A DNA stretch of 64,000 nt, taken from positions 2,466,501 through 2,530,500 of the forward strand of contig OX442318.1 of assembly GCA_949358305.1 (NCBI GenBank), in the 5' to 3' direction. How positions within the stretch are numbered: position 1 is the first letter of the stretch; the number at the start of each line of letters is the position of its first letter. The notes under the pieces were generated by a model. That model made no database searches, had not been told where the DNA came from, and saw only the letters and a list, made by a program, of their open reading frames with translations. The position numbers and the translations under genes are program-made. Positions 22,246 to 34,597 of the stretch are shown piece after piece. Source of the DNA: Strigamia acuminata. Lineage: Eukaryota; Arthropoda; Chilopoda; Geophilomorpha; Linotaeniidae.

Positions 22246-24430
22246 ACTTTAAGTATATTCTTAATAAATGTAAGCGCATGTTTTTTTCTTGTTTAATTTC
22301 TCTGCAGTGTTATTAAACAGGGGTTTCCCAACCTACTTATGATGCCCATCAAATTGGCTTTCACCACTGGGGGATTCACATAGTGGGCACAAAGCCAAAT
22401 TCCCAAAGAGGAGAAGCGAAAGGAAGTATGTGTGTGTGGTTCATACCACATAGTAAGAAGTCCTCGGATCAGCAAAAAATCAGGGAGGAAACCAGATCAA
22501 GGGCTGTGGCTTTTCACGCAGGAAATTTCGCACAAGCGAAAAGATAATTCCTCTATTGATCTTACTTTCGAATATTGCCGACTCAGCCATTTTCTTCAAG
22601 TGTCTTTAACCATATCTTTAATAAATGGAGTGCAGCTCTTTACACTCCAATACCCTATCTGAGCTATTACTTCCAAACTACTTTTTTTAAATCAGATTTT
22701 TTAACAACTGACAATGGGCGGCTACGTTTCTCGAATGACGAGCTGTATCGCATTATATAAAAGGTAATGCATTGCCGCTCCGTTACTTTTTCAAAGGAAG
22801 TAATTTTCTCGCCGCGTATTATCCTTGCTTTAAACGCACAAGCGATGTTCGCCAATATCTGCCGCTACTTCAAAAAACCGGCCTATTCTTGTCAAAATCG
22901 ACTCAATTTCATACATTTGAGTAGTCTGGCCCTGGATGCGCAAATACCCTCTACTCACTCAGAGCCGTTCCTAGGAAATATCTATGGTGAGGCGAGCATT
23001 AAAAATGCCGGACTCAATTTCATACATTTGAGTAGTCTGACCCTGGACACCGGGCGCCAAGACGTTTTAATTTTAATATCGGCGCAGGTATCGGTATCGA
23101 CCAATCTTCGGTTGCCGATTATCGGTATCGGCGATACTACAAAATATCGATATCGGTCAAAGTCTACATTTTATCCTTATGTATCGAAGGATTAAGACTT
23201 CTGTGGCAGTGTTACCCAGTGAGGCCTGCAATCTCCTCATCCCCCTAGTGACGTCAGAAAATGCTATTTCGCGCAGCTTTAGGCTTATTCCTTTCTTTTA
23301 GCCATCTATTTGTAGTTTATTCATAACGCTTAAACCAATTTCGGCAGAAAATGCACTGCGATACTTCCAGTTCTTACATTGCAATGCTGAGAAATCATGA
23401 TAGTGCACCAACCCACTTTGTCTGCATCACTGTATATTCATGTTGGCGTTGTTTGTATTAACTGCAGGCTACACTTCAAAGAAGCTTTTTGTCCTGCTTT
23501 CTGTTTGGGAATATAGAATCAAGTAGTTCCTGTGCCAACCGGTTGTTAGTTTTTAATGAAAACTAAATTTTTGTAGTGAAAAAACCATTAATTAATGATG
23601 AAAACCAAACATACCTTACAAATCCATAAGAAACTGCTTCTTGCATCACAAAAGAGCAAAGTAATTTCTGGGAAGAAGCCCAACATTCCACTGGGACAAC
23701 ATAAACATGAAGATCAGCTAACTAGAATGGCAAACAAGAAAAAAAAAGTTAATCATAATATTAAACCCTAAAAATGTAATTTCCTTTCCACAAAAAAAGA
23801 TAAAAACAAATCAACAATAACAGAAATTTAAATCAAATAAATACCAGCATTTTTGCCATCTACTGGAAAAAGAAATTATTATAAAACTTTCTTAAAAAAA
23901 ATTCCAACTGATCAGGAAAGAGAAAAAAAAATAACAGCAAAACCTAAACCTTGCCAGAAAATATAACCTTCAAGCACACATGTACACTATAATCAAATTA
24001 CAGGATTAAATTTGATTTTTATCAACAAAAAGGCAGGTGCAGACTCAGCATTAACTGCATGGTAAACTCTAATTTATTATGCTTCACAAGGCCAACAAAA
24101 CACATTTTTTCAGGTAGAATTTTAATAAACTTCTAACTTGCACCACCACTTATTATTAAAAAAATCTTCTTTTTCATTTACAGCTCATATTTCATTACCA
24201 AGAAAATTGTTGGTTAGGTGTATTGATTGACCCCTAAGCTTATCATTCATTTCATCAGTGATTACTAAATTACTTGCCTGCTCTATTCATTTCTAGCTTA
24301 CAATTTACCAGCTGTTATTTAATTATAACCTTTCAAAATGTATTAGATAAGCCTAATTCACACCCTAGTTTCAATCCTAAGCTGTATTTTCCTTAAAGTA
24401 GACTCAGGTTATCCTATTAAGAAGAAGTTC
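22246..24430. other. Non-coding with old repeat fragments
   Basis: Starts with a single hAT-type end, CAGGGGTTTCCCAACC, at about 22318, without a visible partner. A 37-base segment (start GACTCAATTTCATACATTTG) occurs at about 22899 and again at about 23010. 'ATCGGTATCGG' words cluster at 23080-23160. No exon was assigned. Confidence 0.4.
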
Positions 24431-24520
24431 ACAGGGTAACTAGTTACATTTTTGGCCAAGTAACGGTAACGGTAACTAGTTACTAAATTCCAGTAACGCA
24501 TACAACACTGGCCACTGGTC
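24431..24520 (-). mobile_element. Fragment of a hAT-like non-autonomous element
   Basis: On the minus strand it reads CCAGTGTTGTATGCGTTACT, followed by TAACTAGTTACCGTTACCG. This resembles the 'CAGTGTTG...GTAACG' ends of widespread hAT-type MITEs. Only one end is recognisable. Confidence 0.4.
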
Positions 24521-25463
24521 TATAAGTTAAACTGAAACCTAAGCAAAAAGTTTTGTAATATGTTCCAATATTTTCTTATTAATAACAAATTAATTATCAA
24601 ATACTAAAACCCTTGGTATTTGTCTCATTTCAAATGTAAACAATCATCAGGACTGTACCACACAAAAATGGCTTCCTCAATTAATACACATTAATTGATT
24701 TATTAATTATAAAATTAACTCATGAGGAAAACCTGAGAGACTTAAATAATCACTGGGATTGCAATGTTATAGACCAGTGGCCCCAACTTCACAAGTTTTT
24801 CTTTGTGATCTGTATGAAAACATGTTTCCCTTTAGCCAACAAATAAAAATTTAGAGCTAAATACGAATAATGCATTTACCAATAAAAAAAAAAATAAAAG
24901 TCCAAAATTGAATTTTATCCAACGAATAGCCAATAGGAAATTCCAAAAATGTGGCTCCCTTTTTATTTCCCTATTTGCCTTTTTCATTGCCCCAATTTCC
25001 ATACAATTTAAATGCAACGGCTTTTGTTAAGTGTTCTCCGGCTTTGCTCTTTAATTTTTCCTCTCCGCATCATCAAACGGGCCTATTAAAATGGCCACTA
25101 AACAGCTAAATGGAAATTTATAGAAAATTAAAAATCTCAACTTTTGCCGCCATTTATTTCCATTTTCAAAAAAAAGCCGAGAGAAATTCAAGTGTTTTTA
25201 TCCTGAATGAGAAGTTGGGGGAGGTGACCTGAAGTGCTTCTAAATGTGTGTGTGTAGTTCCAAGGACAATTACTGATGATGATGACCTACATAAAGTATT
25301 AGGTCACGCTTTGAGTATAAATTTACTAATCATCACTTTGATTGGATCCACAATCGATTGTTCCAAATCAACTCGCATTAAACCACACCAATCTGCTTGT
25401 AAAACGCAACGACTGAAACGCCTGACACGTGTTTCTATACACAGAATAGACACAAAAACAATT
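24521..25463. other. Non-coding, no feature seen
   Basis: AT-rich sequence without repeat arrays or convincing exons. Confidence 0.4.
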
Positions 25464-27099
25464 CACAACTGTTGACGAATCGAAACGAAACTTTAGCATT
25501 GAAGCATTATTAGGGGGTTTCATTATATGAATGATTTTGCAATTTTGTGATTTTGCATTAATCACAAAATCATTATTTTTTGATGCCTCCAAAAATGAGT
25601 TTACATTGAATTAACCCAGTCAATTTTGCAATTGTGTGATCTGGACAATTTTGTGATTTTTGAGTATTGTCATGTGATATCTGTTCTACCAATCACATTC
25701 ACATTCACTAAAGCACAAAAGAGTGAAAACACAAAATCCCAAAAACATCTAAAAGGTAGTTTTTGTGATTTTGATAAGAAGTGATTTTGAGGCTTGTGAA
25801 ACTCAAAACAAAATGGAGGCATCCAAGCTCTATCTAAGTGGCCAACTTGTATCCTTGTATATCATCAAAATGCTGATGCATCCATGACTGTATAACAGCT
25901 AGGAAACTCAATACTTCGATTCGGGTAAAAAAAAGTACCGATTCAGGGCGATTCAGGGCGATTTTAGCGGGTGCCCGAATGGAAATTCAGGCGGAAATGT
26001 TCGTCGCGTATCGTTTTTTATTGTTTTCTATGTCAAGATAAGCTCAGAAAATTATGGAACCAAGCTCATTTTGAAGAGGAGACAATTCTGCACAAGCCTG
26101 TATTTTTTATTTTTTGATTCGGGCGAGGAAAAGTGCCGATTCGGGCCATCTTAGCGGGGGACCGAATGGGAAAATTTGGATTCGAGATTCGACCATGACA
26201 AAACCAAAAATTCGTAAAATTAACCGAATGAAATGTTTAAAACAGGTTTCCAGAGAATAAAATCCCGCTGAAAACGATGGTACAGATAACTTTTTGATCG
26301 GATTAACCGTTGACTTTAAATTTTGGAAAAAACGATCTTTTTTGGGTTGATTTATAAGAAAAAGTTGGAAAAAGTGGTTGAATAATAAAGGAGGACAAAA
26401 TAGCAGGTTGCAGTGGTTTGGGCCAAAATTGAATTGGCTGGATTAACGTTGGGTTTAGGTTAACTTTTGGGTTTGATTGTGTTTGGGTATTGGCCAGATT
26501 GGCATTGGTTTTGGTTTGGTGTGGTTTGGGTTTGGGTTGCATTATTATGGGTTTGGTTTAGTTTTGCAAAAATTTATTTTATTTTTGGTTGTATACATTT
26601 GTCTGATCTATGACTTTGGCTTTGTGGGTGAACAGCTAGTATTTATTAAAATGCACCTTATTAAAAAATATTTTGTTCCATCACACAAATAAGAACTAGT
26701 TTTTTTGCATCACATTTTAAAATTGGTTGGATATAACTATAACCTAATATGGTGGATAGGAAGTCACGTGACTATTTAAATAATTGCAAAATTGCAAAAT
26801 TATGAGATTGTTTTGAAACTAATTATTAATCACAATTTGTGATGGCCACTTGGATTGAGTTTGGCTGCTGCCATTTTTGCCAAAATAGCAAAACTACCTC
26901 TGATTTTGTGATTGTGTATTTTTTCTGTTTTGTGTTTTTGCAATTATGCACATGATTGGTGGAACTGATATCATGTGACAAATCCAAAAGTGCAAAATTG
27001 CTAAAGTTGCAAAATTACAAAATTGCTTAATTAATGAAACCCCCTATTGTGTCGTACTATAACATGTTATAGTTATGACTTGATTCGTCAACAGTTGTG
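25464..27099. mobile_element. Nested foldback-type inverted-repeat element
   Basis: Outer arms: CACAACTGTTGACGAATC at 25464-25481 and its inverse at 27082-27099. Inner element: TAGGGGGTTTCATTA at 25511-25525 and its inverse at 27032-27046. Similarity of the inner arms continues for about 200-300 bp ('TGATATC.GTTC.ACCAATCA'). The centre holds a diverged direct repeat (GATTCGGGC...CCGAATGG) at about 25918-25985 and 26115-26170. No coding frame is seen. No target duplication was resolved, so the superfamily is open. Confidence 0.75.
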
Positions 27100-27479
27100 C
27101 TCGCCACGATTTTTCGAAAAATAGTGGTTGTCTACCCTTTTACATAGCTCCATTACGCCTTTTTTTGAGGGCCTTGGAGACCCATACATCCAATTTAGAA
27201 AAGTTTCCTGGGATATAGACGGTCTCAAATCTGTTTAGTTTTTAATTTTATCTCATTCTGTTTACAAGTTATGAGAAATATTGTAAATTGTCACTTTTTG
27301 GAGTTTTTAATTTTTTTCTCTTTAACTATTCATTTTTTTCCAAAAAACTTTTAACGAAATGATAGCTCTAACAATCCTTTAAATCCTACTAAAACCATTT
27401 TTACTTGTGAGAAATAGTTTCTGAGAAATTTCAAATATTAAAAGTTTCAAAAATAGGGATATGCCATTTTTTTGGCAAG

Positions 27480-27652
27480 GAGTTGTATTATGAAATGCTT
27501 TCCCAATATTATATTTGTCAATTATAAATGCATTTTTTCAATTGTATTATGAAATGAATTATTTAATGTACAAATAATATACTTCCGCATTTTGGAATGC
27601 ATCAAGTTTGATGCAATATATTGTAAAATATATTTTTGAACCATTTGGGAAT
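27480..27652 (-). repeat. 'CATATGG' dispersed element, copy C (no VNTR)
   Basis: Reverse-oriented copy. On the minus strand it reads TTCCCAAATGGTTCAAAAAT, then ACATTAAATAATTCATTTCA, then GACAAATATAATATTGGGAA. As in copy A, the two halves adjoin without a tandem array. Confidence 0.7.
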
Positions 27653-28595
27653 CAATAAACAGATATAATGGCGAAATAATCTCACTTTATTTATAGTTCG
27701 GTATGTTTTCGTCTTTTGTCGTTGCCACTTATAGAAACACCAAAGAAACCATATAAACACAAACTTTGAATGCACATATCGTCTTTACAAAACTTATCTT
27801 TATCTCAAACAAAAACACCAACACACACACACACCAATGTTGGAGCAATCCCATAAATTAAGTGTCACGTGATTTCAAAATGGCTGCCAGCGAAAGCTTC
27901 CTTACGGTTTATATTGGAAATTTGATTGATTTTCAAGTTTTCAAGTAGCACGCTGAATTGATAAATTAAATAAGTAACTAATAAAACCACACCAAATAAA
28001 CATCAAATAAAATCACATAACACAAAAAAATGACCAACATAAATAAAATAAAAAATAAAAATAAATTCCAATACATTTTTAACGACAAAATGAATTCTTC
28101 ATATTCAGAAGTAAAAACAATTCTATCGACCCATTCTTTATCTTATCCCTCACAATGTAACAAACTACAACAAAAATTGATTTCTATTGAATCTATGCAT
28201 CCTCCCTCCACAAAAAATGGCAATGAATAATCAATTTTTTAGATAAAAAAAAATAACCAAAAACCAAATCAATTTCCCTCCACAACACCACACTTAACTA
28301 ACCAACATCAATTTCCCTCCACAACACCACACTTAACTAACCAACATCAATTTCTCCAAACTAACAATTATCAACCTTTCCTTGAGATCATTATCACAGG
28401 TCCATTTACCCACAAAGTTCAACGCCATGTGGAATAACAGAGTTGAGTGCCCTTGACCACACAACAAAGTAACTCAAGCCAAAGCCACAATAACCACCAA
28501 CAAGCTCAAACTTTACACACTAATCAACAATAAATCCAAATAAACAAACAATTAAAATCAAAAATATTATATAAAATAAATAAAACAAGACTTAC
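27653..28595. other. Non-coding; one 39-bp tandem duplication
   Basis: A 39-base A/C-rich segment (CAATTTCCCTCCACAACACC...) is duplicated in tandem at about 28269-28347. (CA)n-like sequence lies at about 27815-27835. The 66-codon frame at 28030 is low-complexity Lys/Asn-rich. Confidence 0.5.
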
Positions 28596-28646
28596 TTGTC
28601 CCAAATGAGGCAACAGAGGAGTGACACTAAGTCTTGTTTCCTCCAT
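28596..28646 (-). CDS. Candidate first coding exon, unknown
   Basis: ATG with a good context (TTTCCATGG), an in-frame stop just upstream, 17 codons (MEETRLSVTPLLPHLGQ), then donor ACAA|GTAAGT. It has the features of an initial exon, but its gene is unidentified. The plus strand is also open here, so this is tentative. Confidence 0.3.
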
Positions 28647-29186
28647 GGAAACTCGTCACACTCCCTTGACCAGATCCATATTCAAGTTGCCCGTAGACTG
28701 TTGCAATTGCGACGAAGAGAAGAGGAAAAAATTGCTCAATGTTTGTGCAAGTCAAACTAAACACGTGAATGGGGGGTGAAGGGGGAGGGGAATTAAAGCG
28801 AGTCACATGGTGCATCAAATGGAAAGATCAATAGTATGTTGGTTTTTATAGAACAAATTCCAAGCACTGCTCTTTGCGTGTGTAAAATCATCGCAACACA
28901 TGATTATTAATTCTTGCATTGTGCCACTTTTTTTGACTTAGGCCCAGTTTGGTTCAAGGTTCTCTTGGGTAATATCAAACCATCTAATTACGTGTTATGC
29001 GCTACAGTTCGAAGGCCAATGAAACGGACAGTAATAGATCAGTGGGAATGGCTAATTGCCGGACCGAACTTTATCGTTGAAATGGTATAGTCGCTAGGGA
29101 GTTTGCGCAATTTAAACAAAAACTTTTGTCGTGTATTGCGACATGTCGGTTGGGCATGTCAACGGCTAAGTTTGCATCCAATAAAG

Positions 29187-29478
29187 CATGGGTTCCCAAA
29201 CGTTTTAGCATCGCGCCCCACTTTTTAAGCAAAGCAATCTTCTGCGCCCCACTTCATCTACCAGTGCATTAAATTTTTAAAAAATATACTATTAAAAAGA
29301 AAAAAAAGAAATTTTTATATAATTTTGCATAAAACTTTGTATAATTTTTTATATAATTTTATATAATTTTGCTTAAAAATTTACAAAAGTTTGCAAAATA
29401 AGCTTGTTTTATTTAGGCATGTATGATGTGTGCGCTCCACCAATAATCAGCTCGCACCTCACCGTTTGGGAAACCCTG
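29187..29478. mobile_element. hAT-type MITE with 8-bp target duplication
   Basis: The ends GGGTTCCCAAACG and CGTTTGGGAAACCC are inverted. CAATAAAG flanks the element at 29179-29186 and 29479-29486 as an exact 8-bp duplication. The 292-bp interior is AT-rich and non-coding. CAGGGTTTCCCAAAC-like ends plus 8-bp duplications are typical of hAT elements. Confidence 0.88.
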
Positions 29479-29486
29479 CAATAAAG

Positions 29487-30710
29487 AATTAACTTTCTGG
29501 CATGTCGATGCAACGGAAAGCTGATCTTCGTTTCCGGGCACAGAAAGTACGATCGGGCTTGACAATTTGTGACTGGTTGTAATTTTTTTTAATCGGTCTC
29601 AAATATGGCAGTAATCAGTTCTGCAACAAATGCAAACAACTGTGTATTCTATTTATAAAAATAGGTTATTAGTTTATAAATAAAATTTAAAATTTAAAAT
29701 AAACTAGCAATCCTATTCATCCTAACTCCAAAAGTAGTCTTAAAAATTTTTATTGGCATCCATCTTGTTTCTTTTTCATGGTCATTCACCATGTCTTTTC
29801 TGTTGCATAGAGCTGTGTGTACCACAAAAAGTCGGGTGTGACAGACTGGCGCATGTTCTGCTAACAGATGATTCTGATAGGCTTTTCTGTCTATCATAGT
29901 CTTTACACATAGAAAAGTCTGTTGGCATACACTTCTGTTAGCAGATGATGTTATGAGAACTAACACTAAGAAATTACACGTTTAGGAACATTTTTCAGGT
30001 CAATTAGTTAAAGCGCCGTTTAGGTTTTTTTAAGTTTGCTACTTATTTATTAGAGGGCACTAGTTGTGAACAGTAATAATCAAGAATTTTTCACTAACTA
30101 GTGATGGGTTTAAACACTACTACGGTACCGGTAGTGAAAGCGAAAAGCTGTTTCCTGAAGCGCTGTTTACTATGGCAGTGAAGCCAGCTTAATAATATTG
30201 CTGGAGTTTTAAGGGGCAGACAATTTGCAATTAGCATAATTAATTAAATGACTTCAAATTTCGCCTGAGATAAAGTTCAGTATAATATGAACAAAATCAG
30301 AATTTTTCAAAAAAAAAATACTGAATAGAAAAAATAATCACTTATTAAAGAAAGGGTTTGTCCCTAAATGCGTGTAGCCTTATGCCTCTGAGGGGTAACA
30401 CGAGTTGAATGTAATTAGAAACATCTATCTCAATGCACACCTTCTTTGATAATTAATAAAGTGATTTAAAGGACATTAATGGTGCTTTTAAACTGACGGT
30501 ACAAACAATTAACTAACACCATAGGCTTTTCGATCAAACGATCATCTTCAGTGGTCAAAAGGTCTATAAATGTAATTAGTGCCAAACAAGATAGTAGAAG
30601 TATTAACTCAAGATTTTTGTGTCAAAAAATTGCTATTAAGATGATATTCTACAGGACTTAGGATAAAAAAAGTTAGTTAAAATGATGACATATTACGGTA
30701 GTCATTTTTT
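29487..30710. other. Non-coding, no feature seen
   Basis: No exon or array. Around 30100-30140 the sequence 'GTGATGGGTTTAAACACTAC' may be an old transposon end. Confidence 0.35.
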
Positions 30711-30906
30711 ACAAACCGCGATATAACAAACTTTTTGTGATAATGAATACTTAAAAATGGCTTGGTTGGTTGGTTGGCCATAGAATATCATGTTAAAAAA
30801 TTTTGATGAAACAAACTTTCGTTATAACGATCCTCGACTGTACAACCAACCAAACAAGTCATTTATGTATTCGTAATAACGAGAACTTCGTTATATCGCG
30901 GTTTGT
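30711..30906. mobile_element. MITE related to the 10.6-kb pogo-like element
   Basis: The left end ACAAACCGCGATATAAC and the right end GTTATATCGCGGTTTGT are exact inverses. Internally 'TTGGCCATAGAATATCATGT' matches 'TTGGTCATAGAACACCATGT' of the 10623-10796 element, so the two share ancestry although their outer ends differ. Confidence 0.75.
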
Positions 30907-30944
30907 TTTAAGTAGGCCCGGGATACATATGTGAAATAAAATTC

Positions 30945-31100
30945 GTTTTATGCACATAAAATATGGACTAAAAATTAGATTTTACGTGATAAAAAAATAA
31001 AAATATGGACTAAAAATCTATTTTATGCGATAAAAAAATAAAAATATGGACTGAAAATTCCAATCTATGTGAAATAAATAAAAGTATGCACTAAAAAAAT
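30945..31100 (+). repeat. Short tandem array, about 48-bp unit, 3 copies
   Basis: Units contain AAAATATGGACTAAAAAT and TGATAAAAAAATAA. Confidence 0.75.
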
Positions 31101-32921
31101 TATATTATATTATTAATATGTATTTTAAAAAAAAACTATATAGATTTACAGAATTCCTTAAAGCTTTATATAAACGTCCTGGGTGTTTATTTATTTTTTG
31201 GACAGGGCTGCCAACGTTTATTCGGGATCGACAGATTTTCTAAAATTCACCGATTTATTCCAATTCATTATATATTATAAAAATTTAATTTATATTTAAT
31301 ATATCCTTTATTCATATTTTTATGTATGTGAAATAATTTTCTACCATTTGAAAAGATACTTACAAACGATTATTCATTGTGCTGCAATAGCACCAAGCTT
31401 GGAACTAATAGAAACAATAAGCACTTAATCCAACCATAAAAAAGTTTCTATTTTCAGATTGAAATTAAAATTATTAACAAATGCTAGATGAGCTTCCACT
31501 GCAGCATTTAAGTAAACCAGAGAGAAATAAGCACCACATGCTCAGAGTTATGATTCACAAATAAAACCCCAACAAGGAACCAAAAAAAAAATCAATAAAT
31601 AAAAAATCTCATAATGTAAAGAGATTCCAGCATTGAATTTTACATCCTGCTGCTTGCACAAACACAATTTTTAAAGTAATGAATTTATTCATGTAAGAGA
31701 TGTTGAATGTGTGCTCAGACCAAATATAAAATAAAAATTTCATTCCCAACAAATTAAATAAATTTCTAATGCTTCTCATGTAATTAAACTCAATTTAAAA
31801 AAAAAAAATAATGAAACTAAAAATCTTAATAATTTAAATTCATCTAAAATCATTCTTTTAATTACAATTCCCATCACACTGCACTTACTGACATTACAGC
31901 AGAGCCATCAATAAAATGTAATTACTCCTAAAATCAGGATCTCCACTACCATCAACAAACCCCTTTGGCACTATTCCAACAAGAGAAATAGGTTAAAAGA
32001 CCTAAAATGGAATTTCTTTCATGCTACAACACAATCCACAGCATTGTACACACACTGACACCATTTTGCTTTATTCTTTGGCAACATAATCCAAGCATGT
32101 GTCAAAATCAGAAGAGGAACAGAAATATGATGAGACACAGATGTTGCTAGCATACCTGGAGGTAAATGCAAAGCTACTCCCTTGACCCCAGCTACAATTC
32201 ATGGCATCACATCACTCAAAGCCAAGTTACCATGGTGATAAACTAAAACTGAATGACTTGAAATGCCAACAGCTAAAACCAATCTTAAACTGATATTTGT
32301 TTCCATTACACTGCAGTTGTGAGTGAGGCAGGAAAGCCTCAAAAAAGCTCATGGGGTGAACAATGGAGGGATTTTAATATTGGTTTTTCTATTGCATTTC
32401 AAACCGATGAGTAATCAATATGTTTGATTAAAGCAAACCTGACCTCAATTCTAATTCCCCAACAAATTAGGATGAGACCTAATTACATTTCGCTTCGCTA
32501 AATGCAGCCCAATTAATTCTCATTTTCAGGTTAATACCACCAGGTAGAGCTGTTAAGGTGTAATAACGTCCCAATATAATGGAATTTGTGTGCAATTATT
32601 TGCACCTAATGATAATGAGTGTAGAGTGTGAAAAAATTACTCTTCCTACACTTACATACATAAAAGTGTGCACTTTGGTCCGTATGCCAGTTTAGTGGAC
32701 TGCATGCATTGTTCAAAAACACATCTACATATTAAAACAGAAGGGCTTCATTGTTGATTGACTCTTGCCGATCACATGACCAATAAAACCAATCACAATG
32801 TCTAAACTGCAACGTTCGAACAATACAAGCATTTGCTCTTCAGTGTTTATATTTCTGTGCATTAATGAAACATTTTTTCAACACTAGATGGGGCAAATTC
32901 AACAAAAATACTGAAATAGGC
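31101..32921. other. Non-coding, no feature seen
   Basis: AT-rich unique-looking sequence. No convincing exon, array or inverted repeat. Confidence 0.4.
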
Positions 32922-33328
32922 CTAAAGGTGGAAACACAAGGGAGCCGGTAAAATTCCAAAGCTTGCTAGTACAAGTTTAAAGAGGGAGTCATTTACAAGC
33001 TCACTTGACCCGCTTTTGGCCTACCAGCTTAACTGGCAAACTCAAGCTAGTTAGGTAGCTAGCCAGAAATTCCCGCCAAAATTTCCTCCAAGAATTTCCT
33101 CACGATTCTGATTGGCTGTCAAAGTCACATGACCAAAACACCAGCAAGCTTGAAGCTGGTAAATCAAACTCAGTTTGATCGGAGCGGGTGAGTACAAGCT
33201 CGCTTCAAAACAAAGCTTTGAATAAAAACGCAAATTTGAGTTTGCTCAAGCAGGCGAGTTTTTAACCGCTGTTTCAAGTAAAAGCTTGCTTTGGAATTTT
33301 ACCCGCTCTCTTGTGTTTCCACCTTTAG
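32922..33328. mobile_element. MITE with near-perfect 40-bp TIRs
   Basis: The left end CTAAAGGTGGAAACACAAGG and the inverse of the right end CTAAAGGTGGAAACACAAGA continue to match through GGTAAAATTCCAAAGC. About 407 bp, non-coding. TA dinucleotides near both ends are compatible with a TA target, but the exact boundary is unsettled. Confidence 0.85.
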
Positions 33329-34375
33329 CGTTAGTAAAAATTGCGGTCAACGATCTTATTTGAAAGAATACGTTATTACAATTATGATGTACAAAAGCAA
33401 AATTCATATTACATTACAGCTTTATGTTATTTTTACACAGCAGACGTAAATAGATGTTACTTCTTTCGCATTTTACAAGCCACTTGTGAGTCTGTGCATG
33501 CTCAGTAAAGTGTTACCAAAGCTAGTTGAAGCGTGTTCAATGGGTAGTCACTTTTCCATGAAGCAAATAAGAAGCGACTTATTTTACATCATTTAATCAT
33601 TGATTACTTAATTGCAAGTGTATGACAGACGTTTCATCAAGTGGCCACCAAAAGTCATTGAGATGACCAAGACTAACAGGCTAGAGGATCCAACTGCTAA
33701 GTGATTGATGAGCAAAGTTTTGAAATTATTATTAGATTAATTGCACATATTAATCATGCCGGTTGCCATTTTAAACAAAAGCTAGACAGCAATATGGTTT
33801 CCTCAACTAAATATATTTTTATGACTCAAATGTGACGCCATTTCCTTTACAAAAACTGTAAAAACTGTATAAACCCAAACTTTCAACATGCATAATATTT
33901 TCTTACTATTAAATGCTTTTTCTACCTTTTATTTTCCACCTCCGTTCCAGCCACTTTAAATACAATGCATGTTTTACATTTGTTTCAATTTGTAGGTGCT
34001 TAATAATTCATTTCAGCCTTATTTTAATAAATATTAAACACTCGTTTTGAAACTCAGCTCTTCCTTATTGGTTAAAAATAATCACATGATCAATTATTTG
34101 TGCTACACCCAACTAATGGCAATACATAAAAAAAATCTCTAATGCTTTTTTAAATACCTTTTTCCCTGTGGAAATCCGACAACTTGTCCATCATGTGCAA
34201 ATTTTTAACCAATAACCAAATTTTGGCTTATCCAAGATGGCTGACAGACTATCAACCATCCTCTGCTACCACTTGTCGATTATTCCATACTCCGGCCAAC
34301 TATTTTATAAACTGCAAAGAATACATCCATGCTTTTTGTCGTCGCACTCTTACCTTTTTTTAAATTTTTATTTCC
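33329..34375. other. Non-coding, no feature seen
   Basis: AT-rich unique-looking sequence with no convincing exon. Confidence 0.4.
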
Positions 34376-34597
34376 TCAAACTATAAAATAAGAAAAAAAA
34401 ATGACAAAGCAAAACTTTAGTAGCAAATCAGTTTGGCTGCCAACATAGCTGTTGTTGTTGCAGTACTGAGCGTATGGGCGGCTTTGGTGAGTAAGGGAAT
34501 GAGAATGTGCAATGGAGGGGGTGGTCAAAGATAGAGGGCCACCAATATGGACCTGTGCCAAACCATTGTGACCGAATGCACTTTGATAAGTTGCCAT
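34376..34597 (-). CDS. Candidate exon starting MATYQSAFGHNG, unknown
   Basis: ATG in good context (ACAATGG), preceded about 85 bases upstream by a strong acceptor (CTTGTTTTTTTTTCAG at about 34682). The frame encodes MATYQSAFGHNGLAQVHIGG, then a Ser/Thr/His-rich stretch (SLTTPSIAHSHSLTHQS) and QYCNNNSYVGSQTDLLLK. It then runs into a hydrophobic tail that looks intronic and stops at 34378-34376. The composition resembles disordered segments of transcription factors, but I cannot name a family. The donor is not obvious. It lies between the two recognised genes on their strand. Confidence 0.35.
   Translation of the reverse strand: MATYQSAFGHNGLAQVHIGGPLSLTTPSIAHSHSLTHQSRPYAQYCNNNSYVGSQTDLLLKFCFVIFFSYFIV

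Noticed and set aside
21763-22252. Hydrophobic Phe/Leu/Cys-rich frames resembling membrane proteins
   Set aside because: Produced by the TCATTTATTTTGCTTAT array in several frames.
22318-22475. Complete hAT element starting CAGGGGTTTCCCAACC
   Set aside because: Only one terminus found; no inverted partner or target duplication nearby.
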